This document shows positions 35,108 to 43,553 of a DNA stretch of 64,000 nucleotides, piece after piece. Numbering within the stretch: the first letter of the stretch is position 1; every line of letters begins with the position of its first letter. The notes beneath the pieces are model-generated. The model saw only the letters and a list, made by a program, of their open reading frames with translations, was not told the DNA's origin and did no database searches. The DNA is from a bacterium (GTDB lineage Bacteria > Planctomycetota > JAFGQW01): the NCBI GenBank assembly GCA_030426805.1, contig JAUHXU010000005.1, forward strand, positions 186,001-250,000, given 5' to 3'. The position numbers and the translations under genes are program-made.

Positions 35108-35647
35108 ATGCAGATGCGGATGAACAGCGATCACGACGCGGTGGCGCGGATCCGGGCGCGGGTGCCGGGTGCGTTCGAGCACGTCTATCGGGTGACGCGT
35201 GACGGGGTGTTCGGGCTGCTCGTCGCGCTCGCCGGGAGCCGGGACGTCGCCGAGGAGTTGCTGCAGGAGACCTACGCGCGGTTTCTCGCGCGGGTCTATC
35301 GCGCGGACGACGCGCCCCGTGTGGACGACGTGCGGGCGTATCTGCTGCGGATCGCGCGCAACCTCGTGATCGACGCGCAGCGCGAGTCACCGAGCCCGGC
35401 GACCCTCGACGCGGTCGACGAACCGGCACTCGCCGACGAACCCGCCGACGACGACGGGCCCGAGCGCGCGCTTCGGCTGCTGCGTCGGCTGCCGACCGAG
35501 CAGCGGGAGGTGATCGTCCTGCGCCTCTACAACGACCTCAGTTACCCGTCGATCGCCGAGATGACCGACACCCCGGTGAAGACCCTCGAGAGCCGCTACC
35601 GCTACGGCATCGCCAAGCTCAAGCGCTGGTGGGACGAACGACCGTGA
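35108..35647 (+). CDS. ECF-family RNA polymerase sigma factor
   Basis: A 179-residue sigma factor of the extracytoplasmic-function class. Region 2 includes AFEHVYRVTRDGVFGLLVALAGSRDVAEELLQETYARFL and VRAYLLRIARNLVID. Region 4 has LPTEQREVIVLRLYNDLSYPSIAEMTDTPVKTLESRYRYGIAKLK, a helix-turn-helix. It should direct transcription of an envelope-related regulon. The following gene overlaps by GTGA and encodes a single-pass membrane protein, presumably its partner. Two further in-frame ATG codons occur within the first five residues. Confidence 0.92.
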   Translation: MQMRMNSDHDAVARIRARVPGAFEHVYRVTRDGVFGLLVALAGSRDVAEELLQETYARFLARVYRADDAPRVDDVRAYLLRIARNLVIDAQRESPSPATLDAVDEPALADEPADDDGPERALRLLRRLPTEQREVIVLRLYNDLSYPSIAEMTDTPVKTLESRYRYGIAKLKRWWDERP

Positions 35648-36678
35648 GCAGAGAGGACGACGCGCGCATGCGAACCGACTTCGAGAACGAGCTGCTTCGG
35701 CACGGACTGCCGACACCGTCGCGCACGGTCGACACGACGATCGTCGGTCGCAGCCGTCGGCCGGCGATCGTCGGTCGACGCATCTGGATCCCGACGACCG
35801 CAGCGATCGCGATGGTCGTCGCGATCATGATCGTCTGGCCGAATCTCCCGCGCCGTGACGCGCCCGCACCGACGACGGAAGCACCGCTCGACCGGCTCGA
35901 CGCGATCGTCGCCGACCTGTGCCAGGGCACGTCGACGGACGGTCGCATCGACCCGGCGCTCGCGCGTGCGTTGCGCGGCGCGGTCGATGCGATGCGCGGG
36001 GCACCCGAACTCCGGCGCCTGCTCGACGACGGCGTCTACGCACTCGCGCACCGCGACAGCCGCCGTGTCGCGATGCACGCGCCCGACGCTGCGGCGCTGG
36101 ACGAAGCGGTGGGCGCGATCGGTGGCACGATCGAATCGCGCGACGGCGCCGCGGCCATCGTCCGCCTCGCCGAGCCGGCCGACACCTGGCGCATTGCGCC
36201 GACCGGCCGCGGCGTGCGTGTCTGGCCCTTCGCCGCACGCCCCGCCCCACGGGAACTCCGCCGCCGATTCACGCTCGACTGGGTTCGCGAAGACGGGCAG
36301 ATCCACGTCGTGATCCACTACGAACGCGCCGACGATCGAGCCCTCGATCGCGCGCGCTTCGTCGGATCGGGCGTGGTGCACCGCACGAGCCCGGTCGCAC
36401 GCCGACTCGCATCGGTCGTGCTCGCGATCGATGCGAACCGAATCGCGAAGCGGCCGGAGGAACGCGTCGCCGCAGCCGAGGTCGACCTCGCGCTCGGCCC
36501 CGACGAACTCGCCGGCTACACGCCGGTGCCGATGCCCGCGCTCACAGCGCCCTACCGCGAGGGAGGCCCCGACCGCGTCGTCGCCCTCCAGGTCTCGCGC
36601 GACGCGCTGACGTTCTACTTCCGCGATCGCCGCGCGAAAGAACAGTCCACCGTCGTCCGCCCCCGCCGCGGGCGATAG
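35644..36678 (+). CDS. Single-pass membrane protein, probable anti-sigma partner
   Basis: A 344-residue protein. A cytoplasmic N-terminus of about 45 residues (DFENELLRHGLPTPSR) precedes one membrane helix (IWIPTTAAIAMVVAIMIVW), leaving a large extracytoplasmic part. No zinc-binding anti-sigma motif (H-x3-C-x2-C) is present. Its role as anti-sigma factor is inferred from the GTGA overlap with the ECF sigma gene and the topology. Starts at GTG 35644 or ATG 35668 are both possible; the coupling favours the first. Confidence 0.65.
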   Translation: MSREDDARMRTDFENELLRHGLPTPSRTVDTTIVGRSRRPAIVGRRIWIPTTAAIAMVVAIMIVWPNLPRRDAPAPTTEAPLDRLDAIVADLCQGTSTDGRIDPALARALRGAVDAMRGAPELRRLLDDGVYALAHRDSRRVAMHAPDAAALDEAVGAIGGTIESRDGAAAIVRLAEPADTWRIAPTGRGVRVWPFAARPAPRELRRRFTLDWVREDGQIHVVIHYERADDRALDRARFVGSGVVHRTSPVARRLASVVLAIDANRIAKRPEERVAAAEVDLALGPDELAGYTPVPMPALTAPYREGGPDRVVALQVSRDALTFYFRDRRAKEQSTVVRPRRGR

Positions 36679-36797
36679 CCCCTGTCCCCGACGGACCGAG
36701 CGCCGAGAATTGAGCGGGTCCGCCCCCACAGCCGCGCCGTTTCGTGGCATGCTTTGCGCGTCGGGAGTCAGAGAAGGAAACGAAACGGAGGACCCGA

Positions 36798-38075
36798 ATG
36801 TCCAGACTCGCCCTTGCGGCGCTTCTCGTGCTGGGAAGCGCGCTCCACGCGCCGGCGCAGTTGCCGTCCACGACTCAGATCATCACGTCGAACGTCGGTG
36901 GGCTCACCTCGACGAACGGCCTCGTCGGGCTCGGCAACGGCGGCGTCGTCACGACGATCGTCGCGCTCGCGCAGGCGACGCCGGTCAACGCGATCGAGAT
37001 GGAGCCGGCCAACGTCGTCGCGCTCGTGTGGGACGCGATCGGCGTGAGTCAGTACGACACGCGCACCGGCACGTTCGTCCACTCGACGCTCACGACGGGC
37101 GGCGGCAACCTGCACTTCGCCGCGGTCGACGAAGACGCCGGCACGATCTGGGTGATCGGCAGCGGCGCGACGGCCGGCAGCGTCTACCGCGCGGCGCGGC
37201 CGAAGGGCACGAACACGTCGTTCCTGACGTCGATCTCGGGCGCGTCGTTCGACGCGGTCGCGCGGATCGGCTCGTCCGGCCACTACGCGCTCGCGGACAA
37301 CTCGGCGGCCCCGTCGATCTACGTGCTCGCGCGTGACGGCTCGGTCGTGAACCGCATTCGGACGCCCGGCCTGATCACCGGCATGGACTGGAGTCCTTGG
37401 GACGACCGCCTCTACGCGACGCGTCGCGGCAACGCGGGTCAAATGGGCCTGCTCGAGATCGATCCGGTCGCCGGCACCGTCACGACGGTCGGTCCGAACG
37501 GCGCGATCGCGAACGACATGTACGGCGTCGAGATCCTCGAGCAGCCGACGAACCGGATGCTCGTCGCCGAGGCCGGCACCGACCCGCAGCACGTCTTCGT
37601 CTTCGACCGCACGAACAACTCGGTGCTGACGATCCACAACGGCAACGGGGCGATCCGCCCGGCCGACGTCGAGTTGCCGAACGGTCGCACGTTCTGGGCG
37701 CTGAACGTGACCGAGGTCGGCAGCAAGACTCCGCTCTCGGTCTCCTTCGGACCGAACTTCGCCGGACACACGTATCAGGTCGGACTGTCGTTCGGTTTCT
37801 CGCCCGGCATCCCGATCCCGGGCGTCGGCCGGATCCACCTGAACGTCGATCCGCTGCTGTTCGCCTCGCTCGTCACGGGACCGCCGACGTTCGAGAACTT
37901 CTCCGGCATCCTCGACGCCAACGGCGAGCCGAACAACCAGCCCGCCTACACGATCCCGTTCATCGCCGCGCTGCAAGGCGTGCGCTTCTACGGCTCCGCA
38001 ATCGCGGTCGGCCCGACCGGCGTCTCGGCGATCAGCAACTCGTGGGGCATCACGATCAACGGCCCGCCGGAATAA
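36798..38075 (+). CDS. Secreted beta-propeller-like protein with shared C-terminal domain
   Basis: A 425-residue exported protein of unknown function. The signal peptide ends near HAPAQ. The body carries repeated blade-like strands (VVALVWDAIGVSQYDTRTG, LHFAAVDEDAGTIWVIG, ITGMDWSPWDDRLYATRRG, VFVFDRTNNSVLTI), suggesting a beta-propeller. From about residue 335 a module reads GRIHLNVDPLLFASLV, then FENFSGILDANGEPNNQPAYTIP, and ends SNSWGITINGPPE. The same layout is seen at the ends of the proteins at 59324-60328 and 12247-13797. GGAGGA lies before the ATG. It follows the sigma/anti-sigma pair by 119 bp and may be separately transcribed. Confidence 0.75.
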   Translation: MSRLALAALLVLGSALHAPAQLPSTTQIITSNVGGLTSTNGLVGLGNGGVVTTIVALAQATPVNAIEMEPANVVALVWDAIGVSQYDTRTGTFVHSTLTTGGGNLHFAAVDEDAGTIWVIGSGATAGSVYRAARPKGTNTSFLTSISGASFDAVARIGSSGHYALADNSAAPSIYVLARDGSVVNRIRTPGLITGMDWSPWDDRLYATRRGNAGQMGLLEIDPVAGTVTTVGPNGAIANDMYGVEILEQPTNRMLVAEAGTDPQHVFVFDRTNNSVLTIHNGNGAIRPADVELPNGRTFWALNVTEVGSKTPLSVSFGPNFAGHTYQVGLSFGFSPGIPIPGVGRIHLNVDPLLFASLVTGPPTFENFSGILDANGEPNNQPAYTIPFIAALQGVRFYGSAIAVGPTGVSAISNSWGITINGPPE

Positions 38076-38089
38076 CCGGTCGCGAAAGC

Positions 38090-38259
38090 TGCGTTTCGCA
38101 AGCCGATCCTGCACCCAAATCCGGAGTGCCCGCGCTTCGCGAACGATACCTGCACCCGATCGTGCCCCAGTCGGCCACCGCGGCCGATTCCCGGTGCACG
38201 ATCGGGCCGCCAAGCGCGGTCATCGCGCGACAGGGTGCAGAATCGGCCGGCGAAGCGGA
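38090..38259. repeat. Inverted array of 26-nt units, copy 4 (core only)
   Basis: Forward units at 38090-38115 and 38131-38156 both end CTGCACC. Inverted units at 38193-38218 and 38234-38259 both begin GGTGCA. The gaps are 15, 36 and 15 nt, the same geometry as the other CTGCACC-type copies. The unit starts have drifted (TGCGTTTCGCA, CGCGCTTCGCG). The outer arms seen in copies 1-3 are not recognisable here. It starts 14 bp after the stop of the secreted propeller gene and ends 46 bp before the sucC promoter. Confidence 0.72.
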
Positions 38260-38305
38260 TCGAATCCGTCGCCGCGGGGCCGGACAGCCCGCCCCGGCGG
38301 GGCCG

Positions 38306-38334
38306 TTGCCGGGGGCCGAGGCAGCCTCTATAAC
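38306..38334 (+). promoter_or_regulatory. Promoter of sucCD
   Basis: TTGCCG (38306-38311) and TATAAC (38329-38334) stand 17 nt apart. The leader of about 80 nt ends in AGGACTTAGGA just ahead of the sucC ATG. The segment between repeat copy 4 and this promoter is GC-rich with no other feature. Confidence 0.6.
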
Positions 38335-38419
38335 TTGCGCCGCCGGCCCCGGCGCCGGCCCTCCGAGGGTGCCCGACCCGACCCCGCGGCGCCCGTCCCC
38401 CAAGGACTTAGGAATCCCG

Positions 38420-39580
38420 ATGAAGATCCACGAGTACCAGGCCAAGGGGATCCTGCGCGCGCACGGCGTGCCGACGCCCCGCGGCGAAGTCGCGACGACC
38501 GCCGACGACGTGCGCCGGATCGCCGACGAACTCGGCGGCGGTGTGTGCGTCGTCAAGGCGCAGATCCACGCCGGTGGCCGCGGCAAGGGCGGCGGCGTGA
38601 AGGTCGCGAAGAACGCGGCCGACGCGGTCGAGCACGCCAACGCGATCCTCGGGATGCAGCTCGTCACTCACCAGACCGGCCCCGAGGGGCAGAAGGTCAA
38701 GAAGGTGCTCGTCGAGGAGGGGCTCGCGATCGCGCGCGAACTCTACCTCGGTATCACGCTCGACCGCGCGACGCGCTCGTTGTGCGTGATGGCGAGCACC
38801 GAGGGCGGCGTCGAGATCGAGACCGTCGCCGAGGAGAACCCCGACGCGATCAAGAAGGTGTGGGCGTCGCCCGAGTTCGGCCTGCGCCCGTTCAAGGCAC
38901 GCCAGCTCGCCTACGCGCTCGGGCTCGAGGGCAAACTCGCGAACAAGTTCGCCGGCTTCGTGATGAAGCTCTACGCGGCGTTCGTCGCGAACGACGCGAG
39001 CCTCGCCGAGATCAACCCGCTCGTGATCACCGGCGACGAGAACGTCGTCGCGCTCGACGCGAAGATGACGTTCGACGACAACGCGATGTATCGCCACAAG
39101 GACATCGCCGAGCTGCGCGACCTCGACGAGGAGGAGCCGCTCGAGACCGAGGCGTCGAAGTACGACCTCAACTACATCAAGCTCGACGGCACGGTCGCGT
39201 GCATGGTCAACGGCGCCGGCCTCGCGATGGCGACGATGGACATCATCAAGCTCGCGGGCGCGGAGCCGGCGAACTTCCTCGACGTCGGCGGTGGCACGAA
39301 CGCGGAGAAGGTCGCCAACGCGTTCCGCATCCTGACGACCGACCCGAACGTCAAGGCGGTGCTGATCAACATCTTCGGCGGCATCGTCCGTTGCGACCGC
39401 GTCGCGGCCGGCGTGATCGACGCGCTCGAGTCGATCGACGTGAGCGTGCCGGTCGTCGTGCGGCTCGAGGGGACGAACGCCGAAGAGGCGTCGAAGATGC
39501 TGGAGGAGGCGCCGATCGACTTCATCGTCGCCAAGGGCATGAGCGATGCGGCCGAGAAGGTCGTCGCGGCACTCGGCTAA
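38420..39580 (+). CDS. sucC: Succinyl-CoA synthetase, ADP/GDP-forming, beta subunit
   Basis: Nucleotide-binding subunit of the TCA-cycle enzyme that makes ATP or GTP from succinyl-CoA; 386 residues, normal length. It opens MKIHEYQAKGILRAHGVP, carries the ATP-grasp segment VVKAQIHAGGRGKGGGVK, and ends with the CoA-ligase part: NFLDVGGGTNAEKVA, INIFGGIVRCD and RLEGTNAEEA. sucD follows 12 bp downstream. Confidence 0.97.
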   Translation: MKIHEYQAKGILRAHGVPTPRGEVATTADDVRRIADELGGGVCVVKAQIHAGGRGKGGGVKVAKNAADAVEHANAILGMQLVTHQTGPEGQKVKKVLVEEGLAIARELYLGITLDRATRSLCVMASTEGGVEIETVAEENPDAIKKVWASPEFGLRPFKARQLAYALGLEGKLANKFAGFVMKLYAAFVANDASLAEINPLVITGDENVVALDAKMTFDDNAMYRHKDIAELRDLDEEEPLETEASKYDLNYIKLDGTVACMVNGAGLAMATMDIIKLAGAEPANFLDVGGGTNAEKVANAFRILTTDPNVKAVLINIFGGIVRCDRVAAGVIDALESIDVSVPVVVRLEGTNAEEASKMLEEAPIDFIVAKGMSDAAEKVVAALG

Positions 39581-39592
39581 GGGCGAAGAACA

Positions 39593-40462
39593 ATGAGCAT
39601 CCTCATCGACAACGACACCCGCATCGTCGTGCAGGGCATCACCGGCAGCGAGGGGTCGTTCCACACCGCGCAGATGGTGGAATACGGCAGCAACGTCGTC
39701 GCCGGCGTGACCCCCGGCAAGGGCGGCCAGACCCACGAGGGCATCCCGGTCTTCAACACCGTGCACGACGCGGTCGAAAAGACCGGCGCGAACGCGGCCG
39801 CGATCTTCGTGCCGCCGGCCTTCGCGGCCGACGCGATCTTCGAGGCGATCGACGCCGGCGTGCCGCTGATCATCACGATCACCGAAGGCATCCCGACGAT
39901 CGACATGATTCAGGTGAAGGCGGCACTCGACGCGGCCGGCACCCGGATGATCGGCCCGAACTGCCCCGGCGTGATCACGCCCGGTCAGTGCAAGATCGGC
40001 ATCATGCCCGCCCCGATCCACAAGCCGGGATCGATCGGCCTGATCAGCCGCTCGGGCACGCTGACCTACGAGGCGGTCGCGCAACTCACCGCACTCGACC
40101 TCGGCCAGTCGACGTGTGTCGGCATCGGCGGCGACCCGATTCCGGGCTCGAACTTCGTCGACATGATGAAGCTGTTCAACGAGGACCCGGCGACCGAAGC
40201 GGTGATCATGATCGGCGAGATCGGCGGCAGCGCCGAAGAAGAGGCCGCCGAGTACGTGAAGAACCACATGACGAAGCCGGTCGCGGGCTTCATCGCCGGG
40301 CAAACGGCGCCTCCGGGCAAGCGGATGGGCCACGCCGGTGCGATCATCGCCGGCGGCAAGGGTACCGCAGCCGACAAGATCGCCGCGATGCAGGCCGCGG
40401 GGATCGTCGTCGCGAAGAGCCCCGCCGAAATGGGCGAGGCGATGAAGGCCGCGATCGGTTAG
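39593..40462 (+). CDS. sucD: Succinyl-CoA synthetase alpha subunit
   Basis: CoA-binding and phosphohistidine-carrying subunit; 289 residues. It has VVQGITGSEGSFHTAQMVEYG, GVTPGKGGQTHEGIPVF, GPNCPGVITPGQCKIGIMP, RSGTLTYEA, and the phosphorylated histidine in GKRMGHAGAII. It forms the complex with SucC. A methyltransferase gene follows 4 bp downstream in the same transcript. Confidence 0.97.
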   Translation: MSILIDNDTRIVVQGITGSEGSFHTAQMVEYGSNVVAGVTPGKGGQTHEGIPVFNTVHDAVEKTGANAAAIFVPPAFAADAIFEAIDAGVPLIITITEGIPTIDMIQVKAALDAAGTRMIGPNCPGVITPGQCKIGIMPAPIHKPGSIGLISRSGTLTYEAVAQLTALDLGQSTCVGIGGDPIPGSNFVDMMKLFNEDPATEAVIMIGEIGGSAEEEAAEYVKNHMTKPVAGFIAGQTAPPGKRMGHAGAIIAGGKGTAADKIAAMQAAGIVVAKSPAEMGEAMKAAIG

Positions 40463-40466
40463 CGCG

Positions 40467-41108
40467 ATGCCGACGGCGCCGTCCGAAGACGTCTTCGCCC
40501 GATTCGGCAACATCGACGTCTACCTGTTCGACCAGATCGCACGGGGGCGCTTCGACCAGCGCCCGCGCGTGCTCGACGTCGGCTGCGGCAGCGGTCGCAA
40601 CCTGACCTACTTCCTGCGCAACGGCTTCGACATCCACGCGATCGACACGAGCGACGAAGCGATCGCGACCGTGCGGAAGCTCTACGCGCAGCTCGCACCG
40701 TCTCTGCCGGAGACGAACGCGACCGTCGCGGACGTCGAGGCGTTCGCGTTCTCCGGCCCCGAACCGTTCGACGCGGTGATCGCGAACGCGACGTTTCACT
40801 TCGCGCGCGACGACGACGAGTTCCGGCGGATGCTCGACGCGACGTGGTCGCTCGTGAAGCCGGGCGGGCTCCTGTTCGCGCGGCTCGCGTCGGCGAGCGG
40901 GCTCGAATCACGGCTGGAAGCGCGAGGCGACGGTCGGTATCGACTGCCGGACCAGAGCGAGCGCTACCTCGTCGACACCGACCGCCTCGAACGCGAAACG
41001 ACGCGCTTGGGCGGCGTTCTCGCCGATCCGATCAAGACGACCAACGTCCACGATCAGCGCTGTATGGCGACGTGGGTCGTCGAACGACCGATGCAGCCGC
41101 CCCTCTGA
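40467..41108 (+). CDS. Class I SAM-dependent methyltransferase
   Basis: A 213-residue methyltransferase. Motif I is VLDVGCGSGRNLTYFL, motif II follows in IHAIDTSDEAIA, and LVKPGGLLFARL is motif VI-like. It resembles TehB/UbiE-type small-molecule methyltransferases; the substrate is unknown. It is 4 bp from sucD, so it is probably the third gene of that operon, though no pathway link is apparent. Confidence 0.82.
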   Translation: MPTAPSEDVFARFGNIDVYLFDQIARGRFDQRPRVLDVGCGSGRNLTYFLRNGFDIHAIDTSDEAIATVRKLYAQLAPSLPETNATVADVEAFAFSGPEPFDAVIANATFHFARDDDEFRRMLDATWSLVKPGGLLFARLASASGLESRLEARGDGRYRLPDQSERYLVDTDRLERETTRLGGVLADPIKTTNVHDQRCMATWVVERPMQPPL

Positions 41109-41116
41109 GAATCCGG

Positions 41117-41146
41117 TTGGCTCGACGTCATCCTCCCGCTTATAGT
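41117..41146 (+). promoter_or_regulatory. Promoter of the KAS III-like gene
   Basis: TTGGCT at 41117-41122 and TATAGT at 41141-41146, spacer 18 nt, about 50 nt before the start codon. AGGA in GGCAGGATCG lies 9 nt ahead of the ATG as a possible ribosome-binding site. Confidence 0.5.
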
Positions 41147-41197
41147 TCTCGCGGGCGAGGATCACGATCGCGCACTCTCGTGGCAGGATCGAACAGC

Positions 41198-42301
41198 ATG
41201 AATCAGATCGCGGCACGTCTGGCCGGATGGGGCAAATACGTCCCGACGGGCACCCTCGATAACGCCGAGTTGGTCGAGCGCCACGGCGCGATCGACCCGG
41301 AGACCGGCGAGCGCGTCTTCAACTTCTACGGCCCGAACTGCGAGATCGTGAAGCGGCGCACGATGACGCCGGAGTCCGTGCTCAAGACGACCGGCATCGA
41401 GACGCGCCGCGTCGTCGCCGACGACGAGTATGCCGACGACATGGCGATCGAGGTCGCCGGCGAAGCGATCCGCCGTGCGAACCTGCCCGACGACATGCCG
41501 TGGCGCGGGATCTTCGTGCACGCCGTGCACCGCCGCGCCGCGTATCCCGCGATCGCGCAACGCATCCAGCACGCGCACGGCATCACGCTCACCGACGGCT
41601 ATGCCGAGGATTGCTCGTCCGCGTGCTCCGGCTACGTGCAACAGCTGCAGAAGGTGCACGACCTGATGCAGGTGCGTCCCGGCGCCTACCTGACGATCGG
41701 CTCGGACGTGATGACGCGCATCACGCCGAAGGACGACATCAACTTCGACCTGTGGGGAGACGCGGCCGGCGCGAGCGTCTGGGTGCCGGGCGAGCCCGGC
41801 CAGCCGGGCACGATGGTCGCGACCGACTCGGCGCACCTCACCCGCGGCGTCGCCGGGGATGTCGACCCGATCGAGATGATCAAGGAGCACCACGCGCCGG
41901 GGCACGGCTCCGACATCGGCCACATGTTGATGCCCTACGGCCCGAACGTCGTGAAGTTCGTGCGCCGCCACGTCGGCACGTCGATCAAGAACCTGCTCGC
42001 GCGCGCCGGCTGGACCGGCGGGCCACGCCTCACGCTGATCCTGCACCAAGCGAACTACAACATCCTGAAGTTCTTCCCCGAGATGGTCGCGAAGATCTAC
42101 GACGGTGAGATCGCGTCCTACAACGGCATCAGCGACATCGGCAACGCGAGTTCGGGCTCGACCGCCTACGGGCTCGCGACGTGTCTCGACGGCCCGGACG
42201 AGGTCACCGCGAACCGCCTGCACATCCAACCGGACGAGCGTTGCCTCGTGATCGGCTTCGGTTCCGGGATGGGCATCCACGGCGTCGCGATCCAGTTCTG
42301 A
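41198..42301 (+). CDS. 3-oxoacyl-ACP synthase III-like (FabH/thiolase-fold) enzyme
   Basis: A 367-residue condensing enzyme. The catalytic triad is visible: C143 in SSACSGYVQQ, a histidine in LHQANYNI, and an asparagine in GNASSGS. DLWGDAAGASVWV and the C-terminal IGFGSGMGIHGVAIQF are also typical. It is longer than standard FabH (about 320) because of an N-terminal insertion (residues 26-58). It stands alone, with no acyl carrier protein, PKS or FAS genes nearby. It may start fatty-acid chains or join two acyl groups (OleA-like); the choice is open. Confidence 0.85.
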   Translation: MNQIAARLAGWGKYVPTGTLDNAELVERHGAIDPETGERVFNFYGPNCEIVKRRTMTPESVLKTTGIETRRVVADDEYADDMAIEVAGEAIRRANLPDDMPWRGIFVHAVHRRAAYPAIAQRIQHAHGITLTDGYAEDCSSACSGYVQQLQKVHDLMQVRPGAYLTIGSDVMTRITPKDDINFDLWGDAAGASVWVPGEPGQPGTMVATDSAHLTRGVAGDVDPIEMIKEHHAPGHGSDIGHMLMPYGPNVVKFVRRHVGTSIKNLLARAGWTGGPRLTLILHQANYNILKFFPEMVAKIYDGEIASYNGISDIGNASSGSTAYGLATCLDGPDEVTANRLHIQPDERCLVIGFGSGMGIHGVAIQF

Positions 42302-42324
42302 TCGCGCGCGGCGCGGTCGGATCA

Positions 42325-42364
42325 GCTACTCGCTCCGCGGGTCAGGCACTCGCTCCGCGGGTAA
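42325..42364. repeat. Tandem 20-bp duplication at the end of the TPR gene
   Basis: CTCGCTCCGCGGGT plus six bases occurs twice head to tail (42332-42351 and 42352-42371, with minor differences at the edges). It straddles the stop codon of the minus-strand TPR gene at 42342. It looks like a recent local duplication with no evident function. Confidence 0.5.
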
Positions 42365-42881
42365 GGCGAATCCACAGCACCGCGAGTGCCGCGAGGAGAC
42401 CTGCCGCCGCCGCGGCGAGCCACCCGATCGTGCGGTGGCCGGCGTCGACCTTCGCGAGCACCTCGGCTCGCAGGCGCTCCCCCTCGGCGAGCGCGGCGCG
42501 GGCGGCGGTGACGTCGTCGGTCTGCGGCGCGGCGGCGAGGACGCGCGACGCCTCGTCGAAGCGCCCGTCGGCGGCGAGCCGCGCGGCGAGTTCGACCCGC
42601 GAGTAGGCGTCGTCCGGGGCGAGCCGGAGCACCTCGCGAAAGGTCGCTGTCGCATCGCCATACCGGCGCATCAGCACCTCGATGTAGCCGCGGTGGCGCA
42701 ACAACGGGACGCGGTCGGCGCCCCGCGCACCCGCGAGCGCGTCGTCGATCAACGCCCGCGCGACGCCGGCGTCACCGCGATCGAGCGCCGCATCGGCTCG
42801 TGCGAATACATCGGCCTGCGCGCCGACGTGCAGGGCGAGGGCGAGTGTGGCCGCGAGGAGCAGTGCAGGGATCCGTAACAC
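42342..42881 (-). CDS. Membrane-anchored TPR protein
   Basis: A 179-residue protein. The signal peptide ends near GAQA. Helical TPR-like repeats follow at about 25-115 (FARADAALDRGDAGVARALIDDAL, then VLMRRYGDATATFREVLRLAPDDAYSRVELA), and one transmembrane helix near the C-terminus (IGWLAAAAAGLLAALAVLWI). Probably a periplasmic scaffold facing outward. The start is GTG 42881, with TAGAAT only 6 nt upstream, so the message is probably leaderless. Confidence 0.7.
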   Translation of the reverse strand: MLRIPALLLAATLALALHVGAQADVFARADAALDRGDAGVARALIDDALAGARGADRVPLLRHRGYIEVLMRRYGDATATFREVLRLAPDDAYSRVELAARLAADGRFDEASRVLAAAPQTDDVTAARAALAEGERLRAEVLAKVDAGHRTIGWLAAAAAGLLAALAVLWIRLTRGASA

Positions 42882-42887
42882 GCGGTC

Positions 42888-42936
42888 ATTCTACCCCCAT
42901 CGCCGGTCGACGCCCAACCGTCGGGATCGTTACAAT
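42888..42936. promoter_or_regulatory. Divergent near-leaderless promoters (TPR gene and HAD gene)
   Basis: On the minus strand TAGAAT (42893-42888) lies 6 nt before the GTG of the TPR gene. On the plus strand TACAAT (42931-42936) lies 8 nt before the HAD ATG, with a weak TCGACG 18 nt upstream of it. Both would give transcripts starting at or almost at the start codon. Confidence 0.5.
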
Positions 42937-42944
42937 CGCCGGCG

Positions 42945-43553
42945 ATGCCCGCTCGCCCCGACGCCCTCCTGCTCGACTACGACGGCACGGTGATCACGTT
43001 CGACCGCCGGGCCGCGTTCGCGCACGCACGCCCCGACGCCGACGAAGCGACCCTCGATCGTCTCGCACGCCTCGATCGGGAGCGATCGCTCGCCGGTGAC
43101 TACGATCGCGCCGCCCTCCTCGGCGACGACGCGTGCGAGCGTCGCTTCTGGGACGGCATCGTCGAGCACACGCGGCCGATGGCCGGCGCGATCGCGCTGC
43201 TCGAACACTGCCGCAACGCGTCCATTCCGGTCGCCCTCGTCACCGACACCGATGGCGACGGCCGGGACAAGCACGCGCGCATCGCCGCGTCCGGCCTCGC
43301 GGACTGCTTCGACGCGATTGTGATCGCCGGCGAGACCGTTCCCGAGCGCAAACCATCCCCCGCGCCGTTCCTGCACGCGCTCGATCGACTCGGCGCGCGC
43401 GCGACGCACAGCGTGATGGTCGGCGACAAGGTCGACGCGGACGCACGCCCGGCCGCAGCGCTCGGCATGCGCGCGATCTGGCTCCGCGGCGCGTATCCGG
43501 GGGACTGGACGCCCGCGGTGAACACGCTCGACGAGGTGGTCGCGCACCTGTGA
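42945..43553 (+). CDS. HAD-superfamily phosphatase
   Basis: A 202-residue hydrolase. Motif I is LLDYDGTV with the nucleophile aspartate, motif II is VALVTDTDGD, the motif III lysine is in PERKPSP, and motif IV is VMVGDKVDAD. The helical cap between 15 and 75 fits the phosphoglycolate-phosphatase-like subgroup. The substrate is unknown. The adenine methylase gene overlaps its stop by GTGA. Confidence 0.85.
   Translation: MPARPDALLLDYDGTVITFDRRAAFAHARPDADEATLDRLARLDRERSLAGDYDRAALLGDDACERRFWDGIVEHTRPMAGAIALLEHCRNASIPVALVTDTDGDGRDKHARIAASGLADCFDAIVIAGETVPERKPSPAPFLHALDRLGARATHSVMVGDKVDADARPAAALGMRAIWLRGAYPGDWTPAVNTLDEVVAHL

Noticed and set aside
34452..35429. Minus-strand open frames over the repeat elements, similar in sequence to frames at 56061-57515
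   Set aside because: The similarity follows from the DNA repeat. The unit period of 41-42 nt and the inverted units do not preserve a reading frame, and the frames run into the sigma-factor and lipoprotein genes.
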